Notes: generated by a model from the sequence alone, not told the origin. A stretch of 64,000 bases of DNA from Sphingobium psychrophilum (GCF_012927105.1 NZ_JABBFV010000009.1:124001-188000), one strand, 5' to 3'. Counted from the stretch's first letter, positions 56,162-63,643 are shown. A program made the numbers and translations.

Positions 56162-57286
56162 TCATTCCTCTTCTGCGATTGTACGCGATTTGTACGAATC
56201 AGCGCTAGTGGAAAGTGAAAGCCCGGTGCTTTTTTCGGCGTCCCTCAGGCCTCGGTAGAAGGCGTCATGGACCTTGCCGCTGACTTCTTCCGCGTGGGTG
56301 TAGGTGCGCTTCATCAAGGCTGTGTCAGACCACCCGCCAAACTGTCCTGCAGCTTTTTCATCGATCGACTGGCGCACGTTCATTTCCTGCCCGAAGCCAT
56401 GGCGGCCTGCAGCGTGGAACGGGATATAGACGATGCCTGCAGCCTCGCACGCCTTCTGCCAACCCTTGCGCGGGCTGGACCGATCGGCAAAACCGAACAG
56501 GCGCAAGTTCTCATCCGTCCGCTTCGCCCCACGCGGGTGCATCAGCGGCAGCGCGCGCAATTCCTCGACCAGCTCAGCCGGGATGTCCAGCCAGCGGTCG
56601 TCCAGGCCCTTGGCACCTGGGATGCAAATCCTGCCATTATCAAGATCGCAATGCTGCGTTGGACGCATCGCTATCGCTTGGCTGATGCGCGCGCCAGTGA
56701 CAAACATCGTCAAGGCCAGCGCGGCATGACGTTGCGGCGCGTGCTGGCGAAACTGCAGCAGCCATTCCCAGCTTCCCGGCGCGTGCTTCGCCCGTCCGCG
56801 CTGCCCTCTCGCCTTGTCCTGCGCCACACGCTCCTGCTTTGAGAAGCCCTTGACCCGGAACGCCTCGCCCTTGTCGCTGTCACGAAAGCTGTTGATGACA
56901 GAGCGCACGGGAGTGATGACCTGACGTGTCCATGTATCTGTCGATGCCTGCGGATAGAGCCGCCGCGCCAGATTGCGGACATCGCGTGGGGCGATCGATG
57001 ATAGCAGCTTGGACCCCCATTCCGTCACGATCGGAATCAGGTAGGCCGCCGTCTTCGCATTCGCCGGATAGATCATCACCGCCTCCGCAAAAGTCAGGGT
57101 TTTGTTGGCACCAAGGACGTGTTCATTTATGCGGCGCTCTTCTTCGTCGCGGCACCACGCCCACCCGCCCGCTTCTTCAGATGCTCCAGTGCTGCATCGG
57201 TAGTATTCCGTGATCGGCTTGCCGAGATATTCGACCCGGCCCTTTGCCCACCAGAGCGCTCCCCGCCTATAGGGTTCGAGCGGCAT
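56162..57286 (-). CDS. Tyrosine integrase of the tRNA-Val prophage
   Basis: 374 residues. Catalytic residues: Arg in MFVTGARISQA, HAAGRHGFGQEM in place of HxLR, and Tyr in SDTALMKRTYTHAEEV. The N-terminal ~60 residues (LWWAKGRVEYLGKPITEYY) look like a real arm-binding start, yet their codons lie inside the upstream gene: the first 160 nt overlap it in another frame. It lies ~40 nt from the tRNA-Val fragment. Confidence 0.92.
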   Translation of the reverse strand: MPLEPYRRGALWWAKGRVEYLGKPITEYYRCSTGASEEAGGWAWCRDEEERRINEHVLGANKTLTFAEAVMIYPANAKTAAYLIPIVTEWGSKLLSSIAPRDVRNLARRLYPQASTDTWTRQVITPVRSVINSFRDSDKGEAFRVKGFSKQERVAQDKARGQRGRAKHAPGSWEWLLQFRQHAPQRHAALALTMFVTGARISQAIAMRPTQHCDLDNGRICIPGAKGLDDRWLDIPAELVEELRALPLMHPRGAKRTDENLRLFGFADRSSPRKGWQKACEAAGIVYIPFHAAGRHGFGQEMNVRQSIDEKAAGQFGGWSDTALMKRTYTHAEEVSGKVHDAFYRGLRDAEKSTGLSLSTSADSYKSRTIAEEE

Positions 57287-57510
57287 CGTTTTTCTCCGAG
57301 AATGACATCCATCTGCGCCGGGGTGATAAGCATCACGCGGCCCAGCTTATAATATTCGCCCAGCTTATGGGCTTTGTCGCGCAAGGTCCGCTCTGACACG
57401 GGCATCCCGCGTCCGGCCAGGATCTGCACCCATTCGGCAGGCGGGCGTCCACGGTCTAGGATCGCAGAGCCTGTCTTGTCCTGTAGGTCGCTGTGCTGGT
57501 GCGCCCCCAT
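57127..57510 (-). CDS. Excisionase-like DNA-binding protein overlapping the integrase
   Basis: 127 residues from ATG 57510, with GGGGAGGGG upstream and a 1-nt overlap with the preceding stop. The middle (ERTLRDKAHKLGEYYKLGRV followed by MLITPAQMDVILGEK) looks like the helix-plus-wing of AlpA/Xis-type proteins, and the position just before int fits. The C-terminal ~53 residues, Arg/Gly/Ala-rich, are encoded by the same DNA as the integrase N terminus. Confidence 0.7.
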   Translation of the reverse strand: MGAHQHSDLQDKTGSAILDRGRPPAEWVQILAGRGMPVSERTLRDKAHKLGEYYKLGRVMLITPAQMDVILGEKRCRSNPIGGERSGGQRAGSNISASRSRNTTDAALEHLKKRAGGRGAATKKSAA

Positions 57511-57878
57511 CACCCCTCCCCAATCGCAGCATCGATCATGGCGCGGTAAACAAGAGCGGCGCGCGTCCCCTTGCTTGGCGTATGGTCTAGCGACTTCATT
57601 TCCGGCTCGTCACGAAGCCACTGCGGGACCTCGCGGCCTGAACATTCCAGATGCCTGAACAACGTCCGCGGCGTGGTTGGCTTCATGTCCATCCACATAA
57701 TGATTTGCCAGGCCAGGCCGCCCCACTGCAACTCGCTCGGATCGCGCAACTCCTTGAGGGCGGCGATGGCCAATGGCTCGTAATAGCGCCAGCGGGGACC
57801 ATCGTTCGCCATGATTTCGTTAGGATCAAACCCGGCGTCCGCGCACATCGCCCGCGCCACCCTCTCCACGCTACTCAT
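57510..57878 (-). CDS. Phage early protein, function unknown
   Basis: 122 residues from ATG 57878 with AAGGAG upstream. Sequence such as VERVARAMCADAGFDPNEIM and YYEPLAIAALKEL resembles small phage proteins of unknown role common in this lineage. It overlaps the preceding gene by 8 nt. A longer in-frame extension upstream is a shadow. Confidence 0.7.
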   Translation of the reverse strand: MSSVERVARAMCADAGFDPNEIMANDGPRWRYYEPLAIAALKELRDPSELQWGGLAWQIIMWMDMKPTTPRTLFRHLECSGREVPQWLRDEPEMKSLDHTPSKGTRAALVYRAMIDAAIGEG

Positions 57879-58248
57879 GCGACGGCTCCTTGTTGGCGGG
57901 AGTGAGGGCGTCAACAATATCGACGGCCCATGAATGGAGGACATCCCTGTCCATTGTTGGCCGGTATTCTTTAGCCAGCCGCGCCAAGCGCTCCCCCACA
58001 TCCGCCCGATCCAACAGGGCGGGAAGGGCGTTGAGGGCAGCGGTGATGAGGCGGGCGTTGTCGCGTCCTTCGGGGAGGCTATCGTTGAACTCGGCAAGAA
58101 TGATCGGTTCGAGGTCCTCTCCTGTAACATAAATGTCCGCATAACGCCCCGGTCCATCGGGAGGGATAACGCCTGCATCCCATGCCCAATCCCCCGGCGT
58201 CGCCTTCGCCAGCAGCTCGCGCAGTTCTGCGATGGTGGCGTCAGTCAT
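57871..58248 (-). CDS. Ead/Ea22-like phage protein
   Basis: 125 residues with AAGGAG before the ATG. The ELRELLAKATPGDW opening and DNARLITAALNALPALLD are typical of the Ead/Ea22-like family. Non-essential early region protein; molecular role not known. Confidence 0.78.
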   Translation of the reverse strand: MTDATIAELRELLAKATPGDWAWDAGVIPPDGPGRYADIYVTGEDLEPIILAEFNDSLPEGRDNARLITAALNALPALLDRADVGERLARLAKEYRPTMDRDVLHSWAVDIVDALTPANKEPSHE

Positions 58249-58705
58249 GGCCGTCTCCTTGGGATTGGGCGCGGGCGCGTAGGGCGGCGGCGGTTAAAGC
58301 TAGGGCTGGCGTTGCTCCCCATCCCATCGCATCGCCTTCATGGTTCCAGCGGGCCAGATGCGCAGACCAATAATTTGGCACAGGCGATGGGATGTTGAGA
58401 TACTTGCGCGGGCCTTTGATCTCATGCCAGCTATCAGGAGGCACCAGCGTCATGGCGGCGTCGATCGAGGCGGTGTAGGCTGGCAGCCTATCACGAAGCC
58501 CCTGCCCGCGGTTGCTCTTATTGCCCCAACTATCCGCCCCGCAATCGATGCATTCAAATCCTGTGTCGCTTTGCGCGCCGCTTCTCACTGTGTTCGCGTG
58601 CCTACACCAGCCAAGAACATCGTAGTGGATCGCCGCATCTACCTCTCGATCTGGTCCAGACTCCACCCGCTCAGCCAGCGCCAACATCGTATCCCGATCA
58701 CTCAC
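58241..58705 (-). CDS. Phage early protein with PAYTASIDAA-type motif
   Basis: 154 residues from GTG 58705 with GGAGG upstream. DRLPAYTASIDAAMTLVP and ATPALALTAAALRARA are recurring segments in phage proteins of alphaproteobacteria; no defined function. It overlaps both neighbours by 4-8 nt. Confidence 0.72.
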   Translation of the reverse strand: MSDRDTMLALAERVESGPDREVDAAIHYDVLGWCRHANTVRSGAQSDTGFECIDCGADSWGNKSNRGQGLRDRLPAYTASIDAAMTLVPPDSWHEIKGPRKYLNIPSPVPNYWSAHLARWNHEGDAMGWGATPALALTAAALRARAQSQGDGHD

Positions 58706-58890
58706 GACCCCACCTCCACCGCCCGCAGCGCCATAAATGGCCGGGATTGCGGGTCAACGTCGTCGGTGAACATGCGCTCAATCTCACGATCTTCGGCACG
58801 ATGCTCAGCACACATCAGGCCGTGGTCAGCCGGTTTGCCGATGCACTCTTCGGACATGGCGCACTGGTCCTTGCCGTGGCGGTGTTTCAT
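58702..58890 (-). CDS. Small Cys-containing phage protein
   Basis: 62 residues with Cys/His pairs (KDQCAMSEECIG, LMCAEHRAED) that could bind zinc. The stop overlaps the next GTG (GTGA). Unknown function. Confidence 0.6.
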   Translation of the reverse strand: MKHRHGKDQCAMSEECIGKPADHGLMCAEHRAEDREIERMFTDDVDPQSRPFMALRAVEVGS

Positions 58891-59024
58891 CGCGCCTTCC
58901 TCTCAGCAAGCGGCACCGTCCATTCACGATGGCCGCGGGGTTTCGGCTCGACCAGCCGGGGCGGGTTGCTCATCAGGGCCAGCGTCTTTTCGCGGATGGC
59001 GATTTGCAGCGGGGTTCGGGTCAT
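58887..59024 (-). CDS. 45-residue phage protein
   Basis: Starts MTRTPLQIAIREKTLALM and ends AERKAR; the 4-nt overlaps with both neighbours (ATGA) support it as a real member of the operon. Unknown function. Confidence 0.6.
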   Translation of the reverse strand: MTRTPLQIAIREKTLALMSNPPRLVEPKPRGHREWTVPLAERKAR

Positions 59025-59275
59025 GCTGCCTTCTCCCGCGCGCGCGATTCCGCCTTTCGATCACACTTGCCCTTGGCCAGCATGATAGCCGTGTCCAGAT
59101 TGATGGCCTCCGCCGTCTCGGTATCCTGGCCCACCCGCACCGTCGCCAGCATGTTGCCAGCCTTGCAGTCGGTGGACGGACCAACCGCGCCAAGCTGGAC
59201 GATCACCATGTCGGCGCTGGCATCGCGGACCTTCATCAGCAGCGTGCCGATCGCGTTGATTTCTTCGGAGGTCAT
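59021..59275 (-). CDS. Small phage early protein
   Basis: 84 residues from ATG 59275 (MTSEEINAIGTLLMKVRD). First gene of the leftward early operon. No family recognised. Confidence 0.6.
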   Translation of the reverse strand: MTSEEINAIGTLLMKVRDASADMVIVQLGAVGPSTDCKAGNMLATVRVGQDTETAEAINLDTAIMLAKGKCDRKAESRAREKAA

Positions 59276-59337
59276 CACAAAATCTCCCGCGTTGCGACTT
59301 TGCCATCGCCGCAACGCTTTATCCCTGCCGCGCCCAG

Positions 59338-59538
59338 ATGGATGCTGCGACCTATGCCATGCGCCAGAGCGAGGGCTACAGTGAGGGCGATGTGCGGATC
59401 ATCGTTCTTGTCGCAGGGCTTGGCACAGAGATCACCACGGATTGTCAGATCAGCGTTTCCGGCAAGCGGTGGATGGTCGGCAGCGCGGAGTTGGACGCGG
59501 CTTCGAGTCATTGGGTGCTGCGTGGGCGTAAAGCGTAG
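59338..59538 (+). CDS. Small phage structural protein, probable head-tail region
   Basis: 66 residues with a beta-rich pattern (VRIIVLVAGLG, CQISVSGKRWMV). It directly precedes and overlaps the HK97 gp10-like gene, the usual place of head-closure or joining proteins. No strong ribosome site. First rightward gene of the prophage. Confidence 0.55.
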   Translation: MDAATYAMRQSEGYSEGDVRIIVLVAGLGTEITTDCQISVSGKRWMVGSAELDAASSHWVLRGRKA

Positions 59539-59956
59539 CGGCGGTCTTGGCGGGAAGGCGAAGAGCCTAACGGCAGAAATGCGCCGCCAACTCGCTACTG
59601 CCGTTGAGGCGGTTTCCGAAGACGTTCTGCGTGACGCGCAGTTCAGCATCACGTCTGGGTCAGTCAGCGGGAAAAGCCACAAGCCAAGCGCCCCTGGCAC
59701 GGCTCCGAACAACAACAGCGGTCACCTGGCTGATGGAATCGTCATCACCGGCACGCGCGGTGCTCTGACCCGTCAGATCGTCAGCACGGCTGAATATGGT
59801 GCCATTCATGAAATGGGCGGCTCCACCGGAACGGCGACGCTACCCGAACGTCCATACATGCGCCCCGCCGCCAAAAAGAACCAAACATCCGGTGTCGCCA
59901 AGATGCGCGCGGCGGTTGACCATGTGATTAGCGGCGGTAAGTTCCGGCAGGATTGA
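59522..59956 (+). CDS. HK97 gp10-family phage protein
   Basis: 144 residues from GTG 59522; an ATG at 59579 is the alternative. The family pattern is visible: basic N terminus, TGHLADGI-like NNSGHLADGIVI, then TAEYGAIHEMG and ERPYMRPAAKKN. HK97 gp10-type proteins act at the head-tail connection or tail assembly. It should be followed by a tail-terminator gene, but that gene (63644) is 3.7 kb away. Confidence 0.85.
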   Translation: MGVKRSGGLGGKAKSLTAEMRRQLATAVEAVSEDVLRDAQFSITSGSVSGKSHKPSAPGTAPNNNSGHLADGIVITGTRGALTRQIVSTAEYGAIHEMGGSTGTATLPERPYMRPAAKKNQTSGVAKMRAAVDHVISGGKFRQD

Positions 59957-59970
59957 GCAGGGGGGATTCG

Positions 59971-60198
59971 ATGCGCTGGCATATATTGATCTTGGCGCTT
60001 GCTCTTGCGAGTTGCAGTGCAGGCAAGGAAGCCGAAGAGAAGTATCACATGGTTGAGAAGGCCAAGGGCGGCAAACGGGAACTATGCACCGCGGCGGGGG
60101 AAGTGGCGGCAGCATATTTGGCCGACCGAAATCAGGTCGAGTATGAGCGCTGGAAATTGTACCGCGACACGAATTGCATGGCCGCGCGATACGAATAA
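59971..60198 (+). CDS. Small predicted lipoprotein in the prophage
   Basis: 75 residues. MRWHILILALALASC is a lipoprotein signal with lipobox LASC; the mature part is charged. GGGGGG-type site just upstream. Possibly a lysogen-expressed (moron) or entry-exclusion gene; this is inference. Confidence 0.65.
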   Translation: MRWHILILALALASCSAGKEAEEKYHMVEKAKGGKRELCTAAGEVAAAYLADRNQVEYERWKLYRDTNCMAARYE

Positions 60199-60222
60199 GG
60201 CGGGCCGAAGCCCGCCGATAGG

Positions 60223-60612
60223 TCAGCCCAACCGCATCGCGTCGCGGGCGATTACCTCGATCAGTTCCTCAGGCAGTTGGCAGTCCTGATAGTCTTTCAG
60301 GATCATATCCAACTTCATGCCGACTTCCCGACCGTTCTTCGCTGGCATCCGCAGGGCGCGTTGCTGAACGGCAATGGCGCGATCATGGATGGCGTCACCT
60401 TGCGCCCTCAGGCTTTCGTAATTCGGCTCGATCCCGCGCGTGTTGTGAAACGGATGCTGCTCATATTCAGCCATGATTTGCCAGTATTCGGCGATCAGGT
60501 CGGCGAGGCTGGTTTGCGGCGCTGCCATGGCCGGCATTGCGACGGCGACGGGGGCAAGCGCAGCAGCAGCTAGAAACGCACGGCGCGATGATGTATTGGC
60601 AGAGGAAGCCAT
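60223..60612 (-). CDS. Exported protein with Tat-like signal, prophage cargo
   Basis: 129 residues. The start SSRRAFLAAAALAPVAVAMPAMA is a twin-arginine-type signal peptide; the mature part is helical (LIAEYWQIMAEYEQHPFH). Unknown function. Confidence 0.7.
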   Translation of the reverse strand: MASSANTSSRRAFLAAAALAPVAVAMPAMAAPQTSLADLIAEYWQIMAEYEQHPFHNTRGIEPNYESLRAQGDAIHDRAIAVQQRALRMPAKNGREVGMKLDMILKDYQDCQLPEELIEVIARDAMRLG

Positions 60613-60642
60613 AACGCGGTCCTTTCGCGTTGAGGGTTAGGA

Positions 60643-60682
60643 GCGGCGCGGGGATTGCAGTCCCAGCGCCGTTCTGTTTTTT
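60643..60682 (+). terminator. Hairpin with T-run, candidate plus-strand terminator
   Basis: CGGCGCgGGGA and TCCCagCGCCG pair around a short loop, followed by ttctgtttttt. It would stop rightward transcription entering from the lipoprotein gene. It also overlaps the 3' end of the leftward gene at 60681. Confidence 0.5.
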
Positions 60683-60890
60683 AGTTGCGAAATCTGCGAC
60701 GGACATCCGTCGCGATTGAAATAAAGGTATCGAGGGCATCTTGTGGCCCATGGCGTTCTGCCAACATGCCAAAAGCTGCCGTTATCAACGTGTTTGCGGC
60801 CCATGCTTCATGCGGGCAGATCGCACGGGCGATGACGACGAGTTGCTCGGCTCGCGCGTGATCTTCGTCCGTCCAAGGTGGGGCGTTCAT
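60681..60890 (-). CDS. Small phage protein downstream of the antirepressor
   Basis: 69 residues, acidic-helical (EDHARAEQLVVIARAICPHEAWAA is continuous helix). The ATG overlaps the antirepressor stop (ATGA), so it is co-translated. Unknown function. Confidence 0.65.
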   Translation of the reverse strand: MNAPPWTDEDHARAEQLVVIARAICPHEAWAANTLITAAFGMLAERHGPQDALDTFISIATDVRRRFRN

Positions 60891-61603
60891 GCCCGCCCGC
60901 CTGAAAGGCGCTCAGCAAGCCGCTTTAAGCCTTTCGGGGTTATCATCATCTGCGCGATTGTCCGATCTTCCCCGCGCACCTGATCCCGGTAAGTATGCGG
61001 ACGATGCTCAAGATAGCCACGATCTCGCTTATCGACATAAGCCTGGAGCGGGCCGATCCCGTTTTGGCGGAAAGCCCAGCGGTTGGTCTGCAACCAACTG
61101 GTGAACTTCTTTTCCGGCATATTGAGCATCTTGGCGGCGAGGCGCGGACCAACGGAGCCTTCGGACGTTTCCAGCAGATCCAGTGCTTCCGCCTTCGGGG
61201 CCAACTCTTCCACCTTATGCTCCAGCGCGATCACCTTCTCGCTGTAGGTGAGTAGGAAGCCACGCAGGGCGGCTGCATCGTTCAGCGCGACCATCGGGTC
61301 TGACACCCTTGCTTCGATTTCTTCCAGCCGCTTAACGATACGATGACGCAGCTGGATATCGTAGCCGGCGACCAGAGTAAGGGTCAGGTCTTTCGGAAGC
61401 AGAAACTCGCGATAGCGCTGGCCGTTCTGGGGGTCTGTCCAAAAGTGGACATACCCCTCTTGGTCCATATCCAAGGCCTTAAACATAGCGCCAGCGTCGC
61501 GCATAACGTGCTGGTGCTTTTTGCTCGTCAGTTCCGCTATCTCGCGTGTTGACATGGTGGGTAGCGTTCCGCCGCCCGATCCACTATGCATCAGGTCATT
61601 CAT
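60887..61603 (-). CDS. Phage antirepressor, Rha N-terminal and KilAC C-terminal domains
   Basis: 238 residues. The N-terminal Rha-type region has MSTREIAELTSKKHQHVMRD; the C-terminal KilAC/ANT region has KMLNMPEKKFTSWLQTNRW and MMITPKGLKRLAERL. Such proteins relieve repression to favour lytic growth. AGAAGGA precedes the ATG. Next to two Arc-like repressors, giving a P22 ImmI-like arrangement. Confidence 0.85.
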   Translation of the reverse strand: MNDLMHSGSGGGTLPTMSTREIAELTSKKHQHVMRDAGAMFKALDMDQEGYVHFWTDPQNGQRYREFLLPKDLTLTLVAGYDIQLRHRIVKRLEEIEARVSDPMVALNDAAALRGFLLTYSEKVIALEHKVEELAPKAEALDLLETSEGSVGPRLAAKMLNMPEKKFTSWLQTNRWAFRQNGIGPLQAYVDKRDRGYLEHRPHTYRDQVRGEDRTIAQMMITPKGLKRLAERLSGGRA

Positions 61604-61643
61604 ATAGATTTCCTTCTGTGTGAAGGCGTCGAACCTTGGTTGT

Positions 61644-61835
61644 CTAGGCCGTGGGGTTCGACGCCGCTTTTATGCCGCCTTCAACGAGACACAGGATCTC
61701 GTTGTTAATCGAACGACGGTTTTGCTCAGCAAGCTGCTTAAGCATATATCCCATCTCGACTGGGAAGCGGACGTTCAGGCGATATTCGCCCTCCTCCTCT
61801 TGCTTTGCGCGAGGCAATGCTGTTCTCCTTGTCAT
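61644..61835 (-). CDS. Arc-like ribbon-helix-helix repressor (leftward)
   Basis: 63 residues. RLNVRFPVEMGYMLKQLAEQ and RRSINNEILCLVE fit the Arc/Mnt ribbon-helix-helix fold. The ATG at 61835 lacks a good ribosome site; an in-frame TTG six codons in has AAGGAG at the right distance. Divergent from the similar gene at 61891. Confidence 0.8.
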   Translation of the reverse strand: MTRRTALPRAKQEEEGEYRLNVRFPVEMGYMLKQLAEQNRRSINNEILCLVEGGIKAASNPTA

Positions 61836-61845
61836 CAACTGCAAC

Positions 61846-61876
61846 TTTGGTGTCGCAGTAGATAAATGACACCAAA
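61846..61876. promoter_or_regulatory. Inverted-repeat operator between divergent Arc-like genes
   Basis: Perfect 9-bp arms TTTGGTGTC (61846-61854) and GACACCAAA (61868-61876), centres 22 nt apart, about two helical turns. It fills the 55-nt gap between the two repressor starts, so both promoters must overlap it. A further half-like word, GTGTCAT, occurs just inside the rightward gene. Confidence 0.7.
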
Positions 61877-61890
61877 ATGAGGTGGCGTCA

Positions 61891-62196
61891 ATGCGCAAAA
61901 ATAGTGTCATGAAAGATAAGGATGAGGTGAGGGTTACTCTTCGCCTTCCGTCCAGCCTTTATGACGAGCTTCTAGTAAAGGCGACGGGCAGTCAGCGATC
62001 AATGAATGGGGAGATCATAGCCCTGCTCTCCGCCATTTTGCTGGAAGGGCAGGACGCCAGTGAGGCCGCGCTGTTGGAGGAATGGAGTAGCCTAAGAACC
62101 CGCATAGCCATCGCTGAAAACGACACGGCAAACATGCGTCAGCGTATGGCGTGGCTGGATGAGCAAATCGCCCGCTTGCAGGACAAACGGCCCTGA
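61891..62196 (+). CDS. Arc-like ribbon-helix-helix repressor (rightward)
   Basis: 101 residues from ATG 61891 with AGGTGG upstream. VRVTLRLPSSLYDELLVKA followed by RSMNGEIIALLS is Arc/Mnt-like; the C-terminal ~35 residues form a coiled-coil-like extension (ENDTANMRQRMAWLDEQIAR), as in Mnt tetramerisation. Paired with the leftward Arc-like gene. Confidence 0.82.
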   Translation: MRKNSVMKDKDEVRVTLRLPSSLYDELLVKATGSQRSMNGEIIALLSAILLEGQDASEAALLEEWSSLRTRIAIAENDTANMRQRMAWLDEQIARLQDKRP

Positions 62197-62307
62197 CTCG
62201 ACTCCTGGCGGAACCTCTGCCGTAATGGCGGCGAGATTCGGGGGGGGTAGCGCGTGGACGGCCAGACGGAGCGGCAATCGTACTTCACGCCAATCTGTCG
62301 TTTATAG

Positions 62308-62336
62308 TTGACACCATCATCCCTGTCGCTTATACA
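62308..62336 (+). promoter_or_regulatory. Near-consensus sigma-70 promoter for the toxin-antitoxin pair
   Basis: TTGACA (62308-62313), 17-nt spacer, TATACA (62331-62336). The toxin ATG begins 6 nt after the -10 box, so the expected start of transcription falls on or next to the A of the ATG. Confidence 0.75.
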
Positions 62337-62342
62337 AGACAA

Positions 62343-62633
62343 ATGGATTATGAAGTCGCCACCACGGACGAATTTGACGAATGGCTAGACAGCCAAGCCG
62401 TTGATGTTCGTGAAGCGGTTTCGACCCGTATTCTGCGCGCTCAGTCCGGCTTATTCGGCGATGTCGAACGGGTGGGCGACAAGGTTACCGAGATGCGTTT
62501 GCACACTGGACCGGGATACAGGGTCTATTTCACGATCCAAGGCCGGATTTTGATTATCCTACTCTGCGGCGGAGAGAAGAAAACGCAGAAAAAGGATATC
62601 AAGAAGGCAAAGGGTATGGTTGCTGACCTTTAA
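62343..62633 (+). CDS. RelE/HigB-type toxin (phage-derived Gp49-like family)
   Basis: 96 residues. EVATTDEFDEWLD opening, RLHTGPGYRVYFTIQG core and LLCGGEKKTQKKDIKKAK C terminus match the addiction-module killer family related to HigB; likely a ribosome-dependent mRNA interferase. Toxin-first order with the antitoxin 29 nt downstream. Confidence 0.88.
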   Translation: MDYEVATTDEFDEWLDSQAVDVREAVSTRILRAQSGLFGDVERVGDKVTEMRLHTGPGYRVYFTIQGRILIILLCGGEKKTQKKDIKKAKGMVADL

Positions 62634-62662
62634 CAGCATCGCCTTCGTTCGGGAGAAGCGGA

Positions 62663-62989
62663 ATGGCACTCAAGATTAAACGCTTTGATGCCGCCAAGCA
62701 TTTTGAAAGCGCCGAAGCGCAAGCTCGTCTTATTGATGATGCCCTTCGAAGCGGCAATACCGGCTATATAGCAAACGCCCTTGGGATAGTAGCGCGGGCG
62801 CGTGGCATGTCCGCCATTGCGAAGGATGCCGGGCTTAGCCGCCAGGCGCTCTACGCCGCCCTAAGCGAAAATGGCAACCCCTCGCTTGACACCATAGTCA
62901 AAGTGACAAAGGCGCTGGGCATAGACCTACACGCGGGGCCATCGGCGGCGAATGATGTGGCGGCCGGGAGAGAAGTGGCGCACGCTTAA
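62663..62989 (+). CDS. HigA-like antitoxin (addiction module antidote family)
   Basis: 108 residues with a helix-turn-helix: ARARGMSAIAKDAGLSRQALYAAL, then ENGNPSLDTIVKVTKALG. Pairs with the toxin immediately upstream and normally represses the operon. The N-terminal FDAAKHFES is typical of this antidote family. Confidence 0.88.
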   Translation: MALKIKRFDAAKHFESAEAQARLIDDALRSGNTGYIANALGIVARARGMSAIAKDAGLSRQALYAALSENGNPSLDTIVKVTKALGIDLHAGPSAANDVAAGREVAHA

Positions 62990-63033
62990 GCCTCAAGGAT
63001 TAGCCACAAACACCTTCGGCCCGGCCGCGCTCA

Positions 63034-63276
63034 TTAATTGTAGCCGGTGCCTTCTGATATGTCGTTGACAACACCTAAGGCGTGTCGGGCAAAGGCCTCG
63101 ACCCCGACAGGTCCATCAACGTCCTGAATAGCCCTAAGGCTCGCTCCAAGCAAAATGTTTGCCAGGGTGAAATGCCCAACGCCTTCCCCCACGATCTCCT
63201 TCGCTGCTTGGAGCACCACATTGGATGCCTCGATAATAGCTGCGTCCTGTTCAAATTTTTCGATTGGGTTGGTCAT
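63034..63276 (-). CDS. Hypothetical prophage cargo protein
   Basis: 80 residues from ATG 63276; one long helical stretch (AAIIEASNVVLQAAKEIV). No family recognised. Its start is only 6 nt from the divergent start at 63283, so at least one of the two starts is probably wrong. Confidence 0.45.
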   Translation of the reverse strand: MTNPIEKFEQDAAIIEASNVVLQAAKEIVGEGVGHFTLANILLGASLRAIQDVDGPVGVEAFARHALGVVNDISEGTGYN

Positions 63277-63282
63277 GCCGTG

Positions 63283-63603
63283 ATGATATCCACTCAGCAG
63301 AAAATAGGAAGGCCCTGCGGCACAATGCACGACCCCGATGAGACATGCTTTGCCGAAGAGTTCATAGCCAAGATCATGCCCGCGCTTATCCGAATGGGCG
63401 ATATCCGGGAATCGTCCATACTTAAGCTGGCAGACCAGTGCGAGAGTGAGGCGCACCATGCCCTATCAGTCGATGAAGAAGAAAGGCTGAACCACATGGC
63501 GACGGCGCTTCGGGCATGGGCCATAGAGGCGGCGGGGCCACCTCCATCCGATTGGCGCGCAGACCATCGTCGGGGCAATCTCAAGCTCATCACGCCTGAT
63601 TAG
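63283..63603 (+). CDS. Hypothetical prophage cargo protein
   Basis: 106 residues from ATG 63283; an internal ATG at 63325 (MHDPDETCFAEEF) is an equally good start and would free space for a divergent promoter. Acidic-helical (SVDEEERLNHMATALRAWAI). No family recognised. Confidence 0.5.
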   Translation: MISTQQKIGRPCGTMHDPDETCFAEEFIAKIMPALIRMGDIRESSILKLADQCESEAHHALSVDEEERLNHMATALRAWAIEAAGPPPSDWRADHRRGNLKLITPD

Positions 63604-63643
63604 CGTCCGTATAGGTTTCAGGCGGTCCTCCTACCATGCGACT

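Noticed and set aside
57879..58178. N-terminal extension of the phage gene at 57510 to a 222-residue product
   Set aside because: It would lie wholly inside the Ead-like gene; the ATG at 57878 has AAGGAG and a typical 8-nt overlap.
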